Positions 49,144 through 56,754 of a stretch of 64,000 bases of DNA are shown one piece after another. Source of the DNA: Streptomyces abikoensis (lineage in GTDB: Bacteria; Actinomycetota; Actinomycetes; Streptomycetales; Streptomycetaceae); assembly GCF_014648775.1 (NCBI RefSeq), contig NZ_BMRT01000005.1, positions 357,447 through 421,446 of the forward strand, written 5' to 3'. Under the pieces are notes generated by a model. The model was given only the letters and a program-made list of their open reading frames with translations. It made no database searches and was not told the DNA's origin. Made by a program: the position numbers and the translations under genes. Positions within the stretch are counted from its first letter, which is position 1. Each line of letters starts with the position of its first letter.

Positions 49144-49335
49144 ATGTCAGAGCCCCGATGGCAGAAGTCGACCTTCAGCGGACCGAGCGGCAACAACGGC
49201 GAGTGCATAGAGCTGGCCGCAGGCGACGACACGACCACCGTCCACCTCCGCGAGAGCGACACCCCAACCGTCACCCTCTCCCTCTCTCCCCACACCCTGC
49301 GGGCTCTGCTCCGCTACTCACGGGCGACCGCCTGA
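49144..49335 (+). CDS. DUF397 protein, partner of the XRE-DUF5753 regulator
   Basis: Small protein of 63 aa with the canonical DUF397 features WQKSTFSGPSGNNGECIELA and a C-terminal helix (SPHTLRALLRYSRA). ATG at 49144 was chosen since the family starts MSEPRW; a GTG at 49132 overlaps the upstream stop (GTGA). These proteins are thought to bind and modulate their cognate DUF5753 regulator. Cys at NNGECIE is invariant in the family. Confidence 0.9.
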   Translation: MSEPRWQKSTFSGPSGNNGECIELAAGDDTTTVHLRESDTPTVTLSLSPHTLRALLRYSRATA

Positions 49336-49544
49336 CAGCCAAGGCCCCGGCAGGGCCGCACGCGGTACGCGACCGCACGCAGATGGGGAGGGGCGGCGCC
49401 TCAAATGGCCCGGCCAGAAATTCTTCGCGCCCGTGCGTCACACTCCCCCGCCGCCATCCGTCAGTGCGGTGATGACGGAAATCGACCGGCCGGTGCTTGT
49501 GCGGCAGACGCGCCGGTCACCTGGCTTGCGGAGGGGAACGCAAC

Positions 49545-50006
49545 ATGAACGCGCGCATGAAGAACCCGGCACTCGTCCTGCCCGACGCCATGAAGGGAAT
49601 CCAGAGCATCCTCTCGGCCGTGCACCAGGGCGACGCGCCGCGGCAGATTCTGGAGCTGGTGCACCTGCGGGCCAGCCAGATCAACGGGTGCAGTGCCTGT
49701 GTGTACGGCGGGATCGCCAGTGCCAAGAAGGCCGGTGAGAGCGATGAGCGGCTGCACCAGGTCGCCGCCTGGCGCGAGGCGCCGTTCTTCAGCGACGCCG
49801 AGCGGGCCGCCCTGGCGCTGGCGGAGGCCGCGACGCGGATCGCAGACCGTTCGGGCAAGGCCGTGCCGGACGAGATCTGGGACGAGGCGGCGGATCACTT
49901 CGACGAGAAGCAGCTCTCCGCCATCATCCTGATGGTCGCCATGACCAACTTCTTCAACCGCATCAACACGACGATCGAGGAGCCGGCCGGTACGACCTGG
50001 GGCTGA
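49545..50006 (+). CDS. AhpD-like carboxymuconolactone-decarboxylase-family protein
   Basis: Protein of 153 aa, all helical, with the redox motif NGCSACVYGG (CxxC near residue 50) typical of AhpD-like alkylhydroperoxidases, and a C-terminal helix LSAIILMVAMTNFFNRINTT. Probably a thiol peroxidase or disulfide relay. ATG follows GGAGGGGAACGCAAC. Stand-alone gene between the DUF397 gene and a secreted-protein gene; no sigma-factor gene, a frequent neighbour of this family, is adjacent. Confidence 0.88.
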   Translation: MNARMKNPALVLPDAMKGIQSILSAVHQGDAPRQILELVHLRASQINGCSACVYGGIASAKKAGESDERLHQVAAWREAPFFSDAERAALALAEAATRIADRSGKAVPDEIWDEAADHFDEKQLSAIILMVAMTNFFNRINTTIEEPAGTTWG

Positions 50007-50143
50007 GGCGGGGCCACCGCTCGGCCTCGTCTGTCCCCGGCGACCAGCGCGTCCATCCTTTGTTCATCGGGCAGCGATCCCCCACGGGAAGGCTTTCCTT
50101 AGCAACACCTGGAATCCTTCCGTCGAGTAAGAAGAGGTGCCCC

Positions 50144-50548
50144 ATGAACCTCATAGCCCGGGCCGGTCTCGTCGCCGCGATCACAGTCGGCGCCGTCGCC
50201 GCGGTCGTCGCTCCCGCTTCCGCCGCGATCGGCGCCGATCACGCCCGTGCGGTCTCCGGTACGCACGCGGTGTCGGCGAACCCGAAGACGGTGAAGGCAG
50301 CCGATTACAACGAGGCGCGATCCACACTCATCCAGGCGGGCAGCCGTACGGCCGCCTCGTCGCATCCTGTGCACGGGAAAGCCGATGTGCCGGTCAGCTA
50401 CGGGACGAAGCTGCTGGCCGAGGCGCGCGACGAGTTCCGGCAGGCCGACAAGAATCTGCCGCCGAACAGCAAGAAGTCCGACATGTCGATCGATCACTAC
50501 AACGCGATCCACAAGGCGGCAAAGAAGATGGGCATCGACCAGTGGTGA
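50144..50548 (+). CDS. Small secreted protein of unknown function
   Basis: Protein of 134 aa with a signal peptide (NLIARAGLVAAITVGAVAAVVAPASAA, cleavage after ASAA likely). The mature part is Lys/Ala/Ser-rich with no Cys and ends HYNAIHKAAKKMGIDQW. Nothing recognisable in function. ATG follows AAGAAGAGGTGCCCC. Followed by a perfect hairpin terminator. Confidence 0.7.
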   Translation: MNLIARAGLVAAITVGAVAAVVAPASAAIGADHARAVSGTHAVSANPKTVKAADYNEARSTLIQAGSRTAASSHPVHGKADVPVSYGTKLLAEARDEFRQADKNLPPNSKKSDMSIDHYNAIHKAAKKMGIDQW

Positions 50549-50576
50549 CGACGACGCTCTGACAGGCAGCGCCGAT

Positions 50577-50603
50577 CTCGACTTCCCACCCCGGGAAGTC
50601 GAG
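50577..50603 (+). terminator. Hairpin terminator after the secreted-protein gene
   Basis: CTCGACTTCCC (50577-50587) pairs exactly with GGGAAGTCGAG (50593-50603), loop ACCCC, followed by AAAAG. Confidence 0.8.
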
Positions 50604-50695
50604 AAAAGCGCAGGTAGGACGAAGCGGCCCCTCGTCCGGCCCTCGGGTTATCCACAGGCCTCGCGGGATTCCACTCCATGCGGTGTCCTGGGGAC

Positions 50696-51835
50696 ATGAA
50701 ACGGGGGGATCAGCGAAATCTTCACGAGGTCGCCGCCGCGCAAGGCGGCGTCCTGCTCACGACGCAGGCCGTCGAGTGCGGGCTGCGGCCAAGCGGTGCG
50801 GCGGGGGCGCTACGGCGGGCCGGCTGGTCGCGGCTGTACTGCGGGGCGTGGGGGCAGCCGGGTCTGCGGATCGATACGCGGCTGCGTCTGCGCGCGGTGC
50901 AATTGAGACATCCGGAGTGGGTGGGAAGCCATGGCTCGGCGGCGGCTCTGTACGGCATTCCCGCCCTTCCGCACGGCCGGACCGTCCGGCGCGGCCGCGT
51001 CTTCCGGGTCGTCGGCGACGACGTCATCGAGCTCACGGACCCGCGTCGGCGGGGGCAGACGCGGGTGCCCGGTGTCGTCGTGCACGCCATACGGTTGGCG
51101 GCGCGCGAGACCACGGTGGTCGCCGGTGTACGGGTCACCACGGCGCTCCGCACCATCTGCGACCTGCTGATGGCCCTGCCCGCCCACGAGGCCGTGATCG
51201 CCGCCGACTTCGTGCTTGCCCAGGGGCTGGCCGACCGGGAGCAGATCCGCGAGGCGCTGGGCCCTGACAGACATCCGCACGGACGCATCGACGAACGCGT
51301 CGACGGACGCCCTGGCAGACACCTTGACGGACGCTGCGGCCGCCGCCGGCGGAACGTGCGGTCGGCGCGGGAGGCACTCGCGCTGGCCGACCCGGTTTCC
51401 GGGTCCCCGGCGGAGAGCATGGCGCGGCTGTGGATGCACGGCGTCGGGCTGCATCCGGAATCGCAAGCCGAGGTGACGACGCCGAACGGCCGACTGCTGC
51501 GGCTCGACTTCCTCTTCAGGGCGGAAGGGCTGGGCGTGGAGATCGAGGGATACACCTGGCACGGCAGCCGGTCCGCGCACCAGAACGACATCCTTCGCTT
51601 CAACGAGCTATCCGGCTGCGAGGGCATCCGCCAGGTGCTCCGGTTCAGCGGCGACGACGTCTTCCGTCGGCCGAGGCTGATGATTCACACCATCCAGGAG
51701 GCGCTGAGCAGGCTTCGGGAGTCAGCGGGCTCCTCTATCGTGGTCGCCGACGTTCATCCGAACATCCCATCGCGTGAAGGGGCGTTGCCGTGCCCGAGCT
51801 CAACTGGATCCCGGCCACCGACGACGAGACGATGA
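50696..51835 (+). CDS. AbiEi-like antitoxin domain fused to DUF559 endonuclease-like domain
   Basis: Protein of 379 aa. The N-terminal ~190 residues resemble the AbiEi antitoxin winged-helix and its C-terminal extension (GGVLLTTQAVECGLRPSGAAGALRRAGWSRLYCGAWG; GRVFRVVGDD; TTALRTICDLLMALP). A repetitive Arg/Asp/His linker (about 198-225) leads to a DUF559/Vsr-like domain (AESMARLWM; RLDFLFRAEGLGVEIEGYTWHG; QVLRFSGDDVFRRP) with the D-x(n)-E-x-E core of PD-(D/E)xK nucleases. No AbiEii toxin lies beside it. The start ATG at 50696 follows GGGGAC. Its 3' end overlaps the next gene by 46 bases. Confidence 0.75.
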   Translation: MKRGDQRNLHEVAAAQGGVLLTTQAVECGLRPSGAAGALRRAGWSRLYCGAWGQPGLRIDTRLRLRAVQLRHPEWVGSHGSAAALYGIPALPHGRTVRRGRVFRVVGDDVIELTDPRRRGQTRVPGVVVHAIRLAARETTVVAGVRVTTALRTICDLLMALPAHEAVIAADFVLAQGLADREQIREALGPDRHPHGRIDERVDGRPGRHLDGRCGRRRRNVRSAREALALADPVSGSPAESMARLWMHGVGLHPESQAEVTTPNGRLLRLDFLFRAEGLGVEIEGYTWHGSRSAHQNDILRFNELSGCEGIRQVLRFSGDDVFRRPRLMIHTIQEALSRLRESAGSSIVVADVHPNIPSREGALPCPSSTGSRPPTTRR

Positions 51836-51999
51836 CCGAATACCTGGAGGTGGCCTTCGGCGGGGACGGGAACGTCTACATCCGGGAGAACATCAACCCC
51901 GAGACGGTCGTCGTGACCACCGAGAAGAAGTGGGAGGCCTTCTGCCTGGGCGTCAGGGCAGGCGAGTTCGACCACTTCGTCGAGGGCCTCGACGACTAG
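51790..51999 (+). CDS. DUF397-like small protein
   Basis: Protein of 69 aa. The C-terminal segment KKWEAFCLGVRAGEFDHFVE resembles the end of DUF397 proteins (W-AF--GVKAGEFD). N-terminal half, MPELNWIPATDDETMTEYLEVAFGGDGNVYIRENINPETVVVTT, forms two strands. No DUF5753 regulator is adjacent. GTG start after GAAGGGGCGTTGCC, within the 3' end of the upstream gene, so translation is probably coupled. Confidence 0.7.
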   Translation: MPELNWIPATDDETMTEYLEVAFGGDGNVYIRENINPETVVVTTEKKWEAFCLGVRAGEFDHFVEGLDD

Positions 52000-52003
52000 G
52001 GTC

Positions 52004-52080
52004 GGCAGCTCCCCGAAGGGCGCGGGGAACTGCGCGCTCGGCCACGACGCACCCGCAGATGACGCACCGGACTTCCGGCG
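52004..52080. repeat. Dispersed intergenic element, copy D
   Basis: CTCCCCGAAGGGCGCGGGG followed by AACTGCGCG, then CCACGACGCACCCGCAGATG (52040-52059), identical to copy C. It lies between convergent genes. Confidence 0.75.
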
Positions 52081-52108
52081 ACGCGCTTGGAGCCGGTCGG
52101 AGCCGAGC

Positions 52109-53620
52109 TCAGAACAGCGCGGCACCGATCAGCGCGGCCACGACGAAGACCATCACTCCGGCGACGGCCGCGAGCAGCACCTTCGGCCGCTGCCGCCCGG
52201 CAGCGCCGGCCGCAGCGGCGGCCCTGGTCCGCGCGGAGGGCAGCGCGTACGTGGTCGTCGTCTCCCGCTGAAGCGCCGGCGGCAACGGCGGGACGTGCGA
52301 GGCGAAGCCCAGGGACTCCGGCGGAGCCCAGGCCGGCCCCGACACCGGTTCTGACGCCGGCCCCGACACCGGCCCTGCCGCCATGGGCGGCGCCGGATGC
52401 GGCGCTGCGGCCGGTACGGGTGTCACGGGCGGGACGGACGGCATGGGTGGCACTCCCGTGCCCACGGGGGGCGCGGGGAGCCCGTGGGGCATGGGGGCCG
52501 CTTGCGGATGCGGGGGTGCGGCCGACGAGCCCGTCCGGGGTCCGACGCCGCCCTGGGACGGTACGGCCGAAGGCGCGACCGGGGCCGAAGGCGCGGCCAG
52601 GGGCATGGCCGCAGGCATGCCCAATGACGCGGCCGAGGGCGTGGCCGATGGTGCAGCCGCGGGCGCGACAGCGGGTACGGACGGGCGCACGGGCGGCGGC
52701 CCCGTCACCACGGCCGACGCCTCAGCCAGCCCTGCTACCGACTGGGCGGCCTGGGGCACGTCCGTCGCGAACGGCGAGGCCATGGGCGGCGACGACGGCT
52801 GGGGCGAGCCCCGCCACGCCGTGCCCGAGAAGAAGTCCGCGACCTCCTGTGCCGACGGCCGCTCCTCCGGCTGCTTCGCCAGCATCCTCAGCAGGTAATC
52901 CTCGAAGGCGGGCGGGACGTCGGGGCGGTAATCGCGCGGGGGTTCGGGCGGGCTGTCCACGTGGAGGTACAGCAGGGCGGTCGGGTTTTCGTCCCAGAAC
53001 GGGGGCCGACCGATCAGCATCTGGTACAGCACGCAGCCCAGCGCGTACACGTCCGACTCGGGACCCGCGGTCCGGCCCAGGGCGCGTTCGGGGGCGAGGT
53101 AGGTGCTCGTACCGACGATCTGGCCCGCCCGGGTCAGCCCGGCGGAGGTCTCGTCGACGAAGCGGGCGATGCCGAAGTCGCCGATCTTCAGCGTGCCGGT
53201 CGCGGCGTCGATCATGAGGTTGCCGGGCTTCACATCCCGGTGGACCACTCCCTGCCGGTGCGCGGCCGCCAGGCCCGAGGCGGCCTGGGCCACCAGGCCG
53301 GCCGCGCGGGCCGGCGCGAGGACGCGCTGCTCGGCGAGCTCCCCCGCCAGGCTCGGCCCCTGGACGAGCTCCATGACCAGGTAGAAGCGGCCCTCCCACT
53401 CGCCGAAGTCGTACACGGCGATGACCTGGGGGTGGTTCAGGCGGGCGGCCGTCTGGGCTTCCATCCGGAAACGCATGGCGGCCGACTCGTCGCCGTCGTC
53501 GCCCAGGAGGAGCTTGACGGCGACCTGACGGCCCAGCACCTCGTCCTGGCCCTGCCAGACTTCGCCCATGCCGCCGCGGCCGAGCGGCTCCCCCAACCGG
53601 TACCGACCGGCTACCAGCAC
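52109..53620 (-). CDS. Ser/Thr protein kinase with C-terminal membrane anchor
   Basis: Kinase of 503 aa. The Hanks domain (about 5-265) shows LGRGGMGEVWQG, VAVKLL, HRDVKPGN, DFGIARF and APERALG. A long Pro/Ala/Val/Ser linker (about 270-460) leads to a single transmembrane helix at the very end (VLLAAVAGVMVFVVAALIGAALF), so there is no extracytoplasmic sensor. The GTG at 53620 is preferred because AAAGG is eight bases upstream. Divergent from the type IV secretion-like operon. Confidence 0.88.
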   Translation of the reverse strand: MLVAGRYRLGEPLGRGGMGEVWQGQDEVLGRQVAVKLLLGDDGDESAAMRFRMEAQTAARLNHPQVIAVYDFGEWEGRFYLVMELVQGPSLAGELAEQRVLAPARAAGLVAQAASGLAAAHRQGVVHRDVKPGNLMIDAATGTLKIGDFGIARFVDETSAGLTRAGQIVGTSTYLAPERALGRTAGPESDVYALGCVLYQMLIGRPPFWDENPTALLYLHVDSPPEPPRDYRPDVPPAFEDYLLRMLAKQPEERPSAQEVADFFSGTAWRGSPQPSSPPMASPFATDVPQAAQSVAGLAEASAVVTGPPPVRPSVPAVAPAAAPSATPSAASLGMPAAMPLAAPSAPVAPSAVPSQGGVGPRTGSSAAPPHPQAAPMPHGLPAPPVGTGVPPMPSVPPVTPVPAAAPHPAPPMAAGPVSGPASEPVSGPAWAPPESLGFASHVPPLPPALQRETTTTYALPSARTRAAAAAGAAGRQRPKVLLAAVAGVMVFVVAALIGAALF

Positions 53621-53954
53621 CCGTACCACCTTTGATCTTGAACCATGCGCAGACCAGGAAGAGTACCCACCGAACACACTGCCGTTCGAACATCCCCGTC
53701 CCCCCTGCGATACCCCTCACATGGCCGGACATTGCCCGCCGTCCATACGCGTGATACACAGAGTCACCATAGGACCCGCCACTGACAACGGGCCTTGTCG
53801 CAGGTCAGGGCCATGCAACCGCCGGTCATACGGGTTCCGACAAGAAATGCCGCCAAATCGACATGCGAACGGCGGTATGTCAGCGAAGATAGGTTCCGGC
53901 CTTTGCCGTGCGGCAGGGTGGACACAACTACCCATATGGGGCGGTGAGTTAGAG
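53621..53954. other. Divergent 334-base intergenic region with possible regulatory sites
   Basis: No gene seen. GTGA (53751-53754) and TCAC (53764-53767) form a BldD-like spaced palindrome around TACACAGAG. GACATGCG...TATGTC (53860-53881) is an imperfect inverted repeat. A TAGGTT hexamer (53890-53895) is a candidate -10 for the downstream operon. The region is less GC-rich than its surroundings. All assignments are weak. Confidence 0.4.
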
Positions 53955-54263
53955 ATGTTCTTGGCGGCCGGTAAAGGCGACATCAACACCATTATTGGCG
54001 GAATCGCCCCTAACTGGGGTCCCTTCGGCCAACTGGGCCGGGAGGCCCGGGTGATGATCGAGGTCATCATGGCCGTCGCGATCCTGCTCTGTCTCGCGAT
54101 CGCGATCTGGGGTGCGGCGAAGCAGCGGATCGGTGCCACGGCCCTCCGCGACACCTTCAGCGCCGAGCAGGGCAAGGGGCTGATCGTCGCCGGTCTGACC
54201 GGCGTCTTCATCATCGGCTCGCTCGGCACGCTGTTCACCATCGTCTACGGCATGGCGGTCTGA
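53955..54263 (+). CDS. VirB2/TrbC-like small membrane protein
   Basis: Protein of 102 aa with two hydrophobic segments (about 38-58 and 80-100) separated by a short basic loop (GAAKQRIGATALRDTFSAEQGKG). This is the topology of VirB2/TrbC pilin-like subunits, though it lacks a recognisable pilin motif and signal sequence. It is the first gene of the type IV secretion-like row. ATG at 53955 was chosen as the nearest in frame to the hydrophobic part; its ribosome site is weak. Confidence 0.65.
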   Translation: MFLAAGKGDINTIIGGIAPNWGPFGQLGREARVMIEVIMAVAILLCLAIAIWGAAKQRIGATALRDTFSAEQGKGLIVAGLTGVFIIGSLGTLFTIVYGMAV

Positions 54264-54375
54264 GCCCCTCCACGCGCCCCTTCCGCCCCCACCCGAGCCC
54301 GTGTGCACCGCCGGTGCTTCGTCTCAGCGCAGACCCTCTCGTCCCCCAGCCCACCTCCATCGAGGCTGCCAACTG

Positions 54376-54483
54376 ATGCCCCCTCACTCCTCCACGCCCT
54401 CCCCCGGGATTCCGTTCACACCGCTACCGTCATATACGGGCGGCAAGCCGGCCACGACGTATGAGGGAGCAGGCGAGCGATGA
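54376..54483 (+). CDS. Possible 35-residue ORF coupled to the next gene
   Basis: Short Pro/Ser/Thr-rich ORF (MPPHSSTPSPGIPFTPLPSY, then GGKPATTYEGAGER) whose stop overlaps the start of the VirB8-like gene in ATGA. The overlap suggests translation through it. No homologue recognised; it may only serve coupling. Confidence 0.4.
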   Translation: MPPHSSTPSPGIPFTPLPSYTGGKPATTYEGAGER

Positions 54484-55346
54484 GTCTCGGCGACGACGGC
54501 TACGGTGGCGGCCAGGGCGGCTACGGCGACGACCGTCATATGACGCGCACGCGGCTTCCGGAGGGCGAGGTCGACCCCTACGCGCCGACGCGGCGCGGAG
54601 GCGGGCGTTCCGGCCGCGGGGGCCGACCATCCAACCGGAACCTGGTGGCGGTCGTCGGCGTCGTGGTGCTGCTCATCGCGGCGATCGCCTTCGCCAACCG
54701 GGGCGGTGACTCCGGCGACGACGCCTCTTCTGGTGCCGACGCGCGCCGCCCCGGCGGCAGCGCGACCGCTCCCACGGGGGTCAAGCCGGTCGACGGCAAG
54801 ACCGGTGGCATCGCTTCCGGATTCGCCCATTCGGAGCAGGGGGCGCAGTCGGCGGCGGCGAACTTCGCGGTGGCGTTGGGGGGCGACGGGATGTTCCGGA
54901 AGGACAGCCGTCGTGTCATCGTCGACGCCACCCACACTCCGGACGCCGCGCCCGCTCTCCAAGGACAGCTCGACCAGGCGTACTCCGGCGCCTTCCTCAA
55001 GAACGTGGGATTGCTACCCGACGGCTCGGCGCCCAAGGGGCTGACGTTCGTGTCCCGCACCGTCCCCGTCGGGTCGAAGACCACCTCGTACGGGGCCAAC
55101 GACGCGACCGTCGAGGTCTGGTGCACCGGCCTGGTCGGCCTCGCCGGCGAGGGATCGACCAAGCCCGTGACCCAGACGTGGTTCACCCTGACGCAGAAGC
55201 TTCACTGGACGAACGATGACTGGAAGATCACGTCTTCCAGTCAACAGCAGGGCCCGGCACCGGTGAACGGTGACGACCGGGCCGCATCAGCCACTGAGAT
55301 CTCGAACGCGGTCAGCGGTTACGGAGGGTTCACGTATGCCAGGTAG
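54480..55346 (+). CDS. VirB8/TcpC-like conjugation-type membrane protein
   Basis: Protein of 288 aa: disordered Gly/Asp/Arg-rich cytoplasmic N-terminus (1-50), one transmembrane helix (NLVAVVGVVVLLIAAIAFA, about 53-72), Ser/Gly/Pro linker and an outside domain (about 105-265) with NTF2-like pattern (FAVALGG, YSGAFLKNVG, TVEVWCTGLVGL, TWFTLTQKLHWTNDDWKITSS). The topology is that of VirB8/TcpC. Identity as VirB8 is inferred from topology and gene order. Confidence 0.65.
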   Translation: MSLGDDGYGGGQGGYGDDRHMTRTRLPEGEVDPYAPTRRGGGRSGRGGRPSNRNLVAVVGVVVLLIAAIAFANRGGDSGDDASSGADARRPGGSATAPTGVKPVDGKTGGIASGFAHSEQGAQSAAANFAVALGGDGMFRKDSRRVIVDATHTPDAAPALQGQLDQAYSGAFLKNVGLLPDGSAPKGLTFVSRTVPVGSKTTSYGANDATVEVWCTGLVGLAGEGSTKPVTQTWFTLTQKLHWTNDDWKITSSSQQQGPAPVNGDDRAASATEISNAVSGYGGFTYAR

Positions 55347-56754
55347 CCACCGCCCGCGCGCCTACTCCGTCACGGCGGCCGCGGTGGGCGTGCAGGTCGC
55401 GCTCATGGCCCTGGCTTCTCGGGCGACCGCCGATCCGGCACCGCCGCCGGCCGGTACGCCGACGCCCGGGACCACACCACCTGTGTCGACTCCCACGCCC
55501 GGGCCCACGGGATCGGCCGTCCCCACCCCGACACCGTCGGCGTCCAAGGGGAACGACCCTTGCGACCTCATCGTGGGGCTGGCCAAGGACTACTGCAAGG
55601 GCGGCAAAAACCCCGGCACGTCCGTCTCCCCCAACGACCCCCAGACCGTCACCGACCCCCTCGCCTCCCTCGCCAAGGGATGCGCCGACGCCGCGTCGTG
55701 GATCATCCACAAGCTCTCCACCGCGGTCCACTCCACCGGCAACGTCGACTTCACCAACACGCCCTTCCTCCGCCAGTACGCCGTCGTCTTCGCCGCCTCC
55801 ACCATCCTCACCCTCGTCCTGTGGCTGCTGGCCGTGGCCAAGCGGGCGGTGCGGGGGGTGCCGTTCACCGAGGCGATCACGGAGGCCGTGGGGTTCCTGT
55901 GGCTGACGGTGCTGGCGTCCGCGTTCACGCCGCTGATCCTCTACACCGTCGTGAACGCCACCGACGCCGTCACGGACGTCATCGCCACCGGCTCGTCCAC
56001 CAACAACGACCAGTTCTTCGGCGGCTTCGCCGAGGCGCTGCAGAAGGGCAACGGCATCGGCGGCGGGCCGATCATGCTGATCGTCGTGTCGCTCGTGTCC
56101 GTGCTGGCCGCCGGTGTGCTCTGGCTGGAGCTGGTGATCCGGGCCGCGCTGCTCTACGTGGGCGCGCTCCTCGGCACCGCCGTGTACGCGGGGCTGGTGG
56201 ACAAGAACATGTGGGGGCACGTCCGTCGCTGGGCGGGCATCATGATCGCGGTGATCCTGGTCAAGCCGATCATCATGATCGTGCTCGGTCTCGCCGGAGC
56301 CCTGTCCTCCGGGAAGGGGCCGAACTCCTTCTCCGCCGTGGTCTCCGGCCTCGCGATCATCCTCCTCGCCATCTTCGCCAGTGCGATGATCTACCGCTTC
56401 GTGCCGGGCTTCGGCGACGAGATCGTCAGCAGCCGCAACGCCAGCAAGGACGCGGCCTCCCGCCAGGCCGCCGCCGTGATCTCCTCGCCCGCCGCCCTGG
56501 TCAAGCAGGGCATCACCACCCACAGCGCCCGCGGCGACGGCGGCGGGTCCCAGGCGGCCCGCCCCTCGGGCGCCGTCAGCGGCGGTGTCACCGCCCACAG
56601 CGCCCGCCCCGCGACCGCCCCGTCCGGCGGCAACGGAAGCGCTCCCTCCGCAGCCTCGGTGCCGGGCACGGCCGCCGTGCCCGCGCCCCGCGCGCAGAAC
56701 AACACCGCGCAGAACAACAGCAAGCGCAATACATCCGGAGGTGAGCGGAGTTGA
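55336..56754 (+). CDS. VirB6/TrbL-like polytopic membrane protein
   Basis: Protein of 472 aa. After a signal-like segment and a Pro/Thr-rich stretch (about 30-75) come six to seven hydrophobic segments (about 150-360), e.g. FAASTILTLVLWLLAVAKRAV and LWLELVIRAALLYVGALLGTAVYAGLV. The C-terminal ~95 residues are Ser/Ala/Gly/Pro-rich and Asn/Gln-rich. This is the layout of TrbL/VirB6 channel proteins. Start ATG at 55336 overlaps the previous gene by 11 bases and its stop overlaps the next in TTGA. Confidence 0.75.
   Translation: MPGSHRPRAYSVTAAAVGVQVALMALASRATADPAPPPAGTPTPGTTPPVSTPTPGPTGSAVPTPTPSASKGNDPCDLIVGLAKDYCKGGKNPGTSVSPNDPQTVTDPLASLAKGCADAASWIIHKLSTAVHSTGNVDFTNTPFLRQYAVVFAASTILTLVLWLLAVAKRAVRGVPFTEAITEAVGFLWLTVLASAFTPLILYTVVNATDAVTDVIATGSSTNNDQFFGGFAEALQKGNGIGGGPIMLIVVSLVSVLAAGVLWLELVIRAALLYVGALLGTAVYAGLVDKNMWGHVRRWAGIMIAVILVKPIIMIVLGLAGALSSGKGPNSFSAVVSGLAIILLAIFASAMIYRFVPGFGDEIVSSRNASKDAASRQAAAVISSPAALVKQGITTHSARGDGGGSQAARPSGAVSGGVTAHSARPATAPSGGNGSAPSAASVPGTAAVPAPRAQNNTAQNNSKRNTSGGERS

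Noticed and set aside
53751..53767. BldD operator
   Set aside because: Only GTGA/TCAC half-sites with a nine-base gap; too short to separate from chance, so kept only as a note on the intergenic region.
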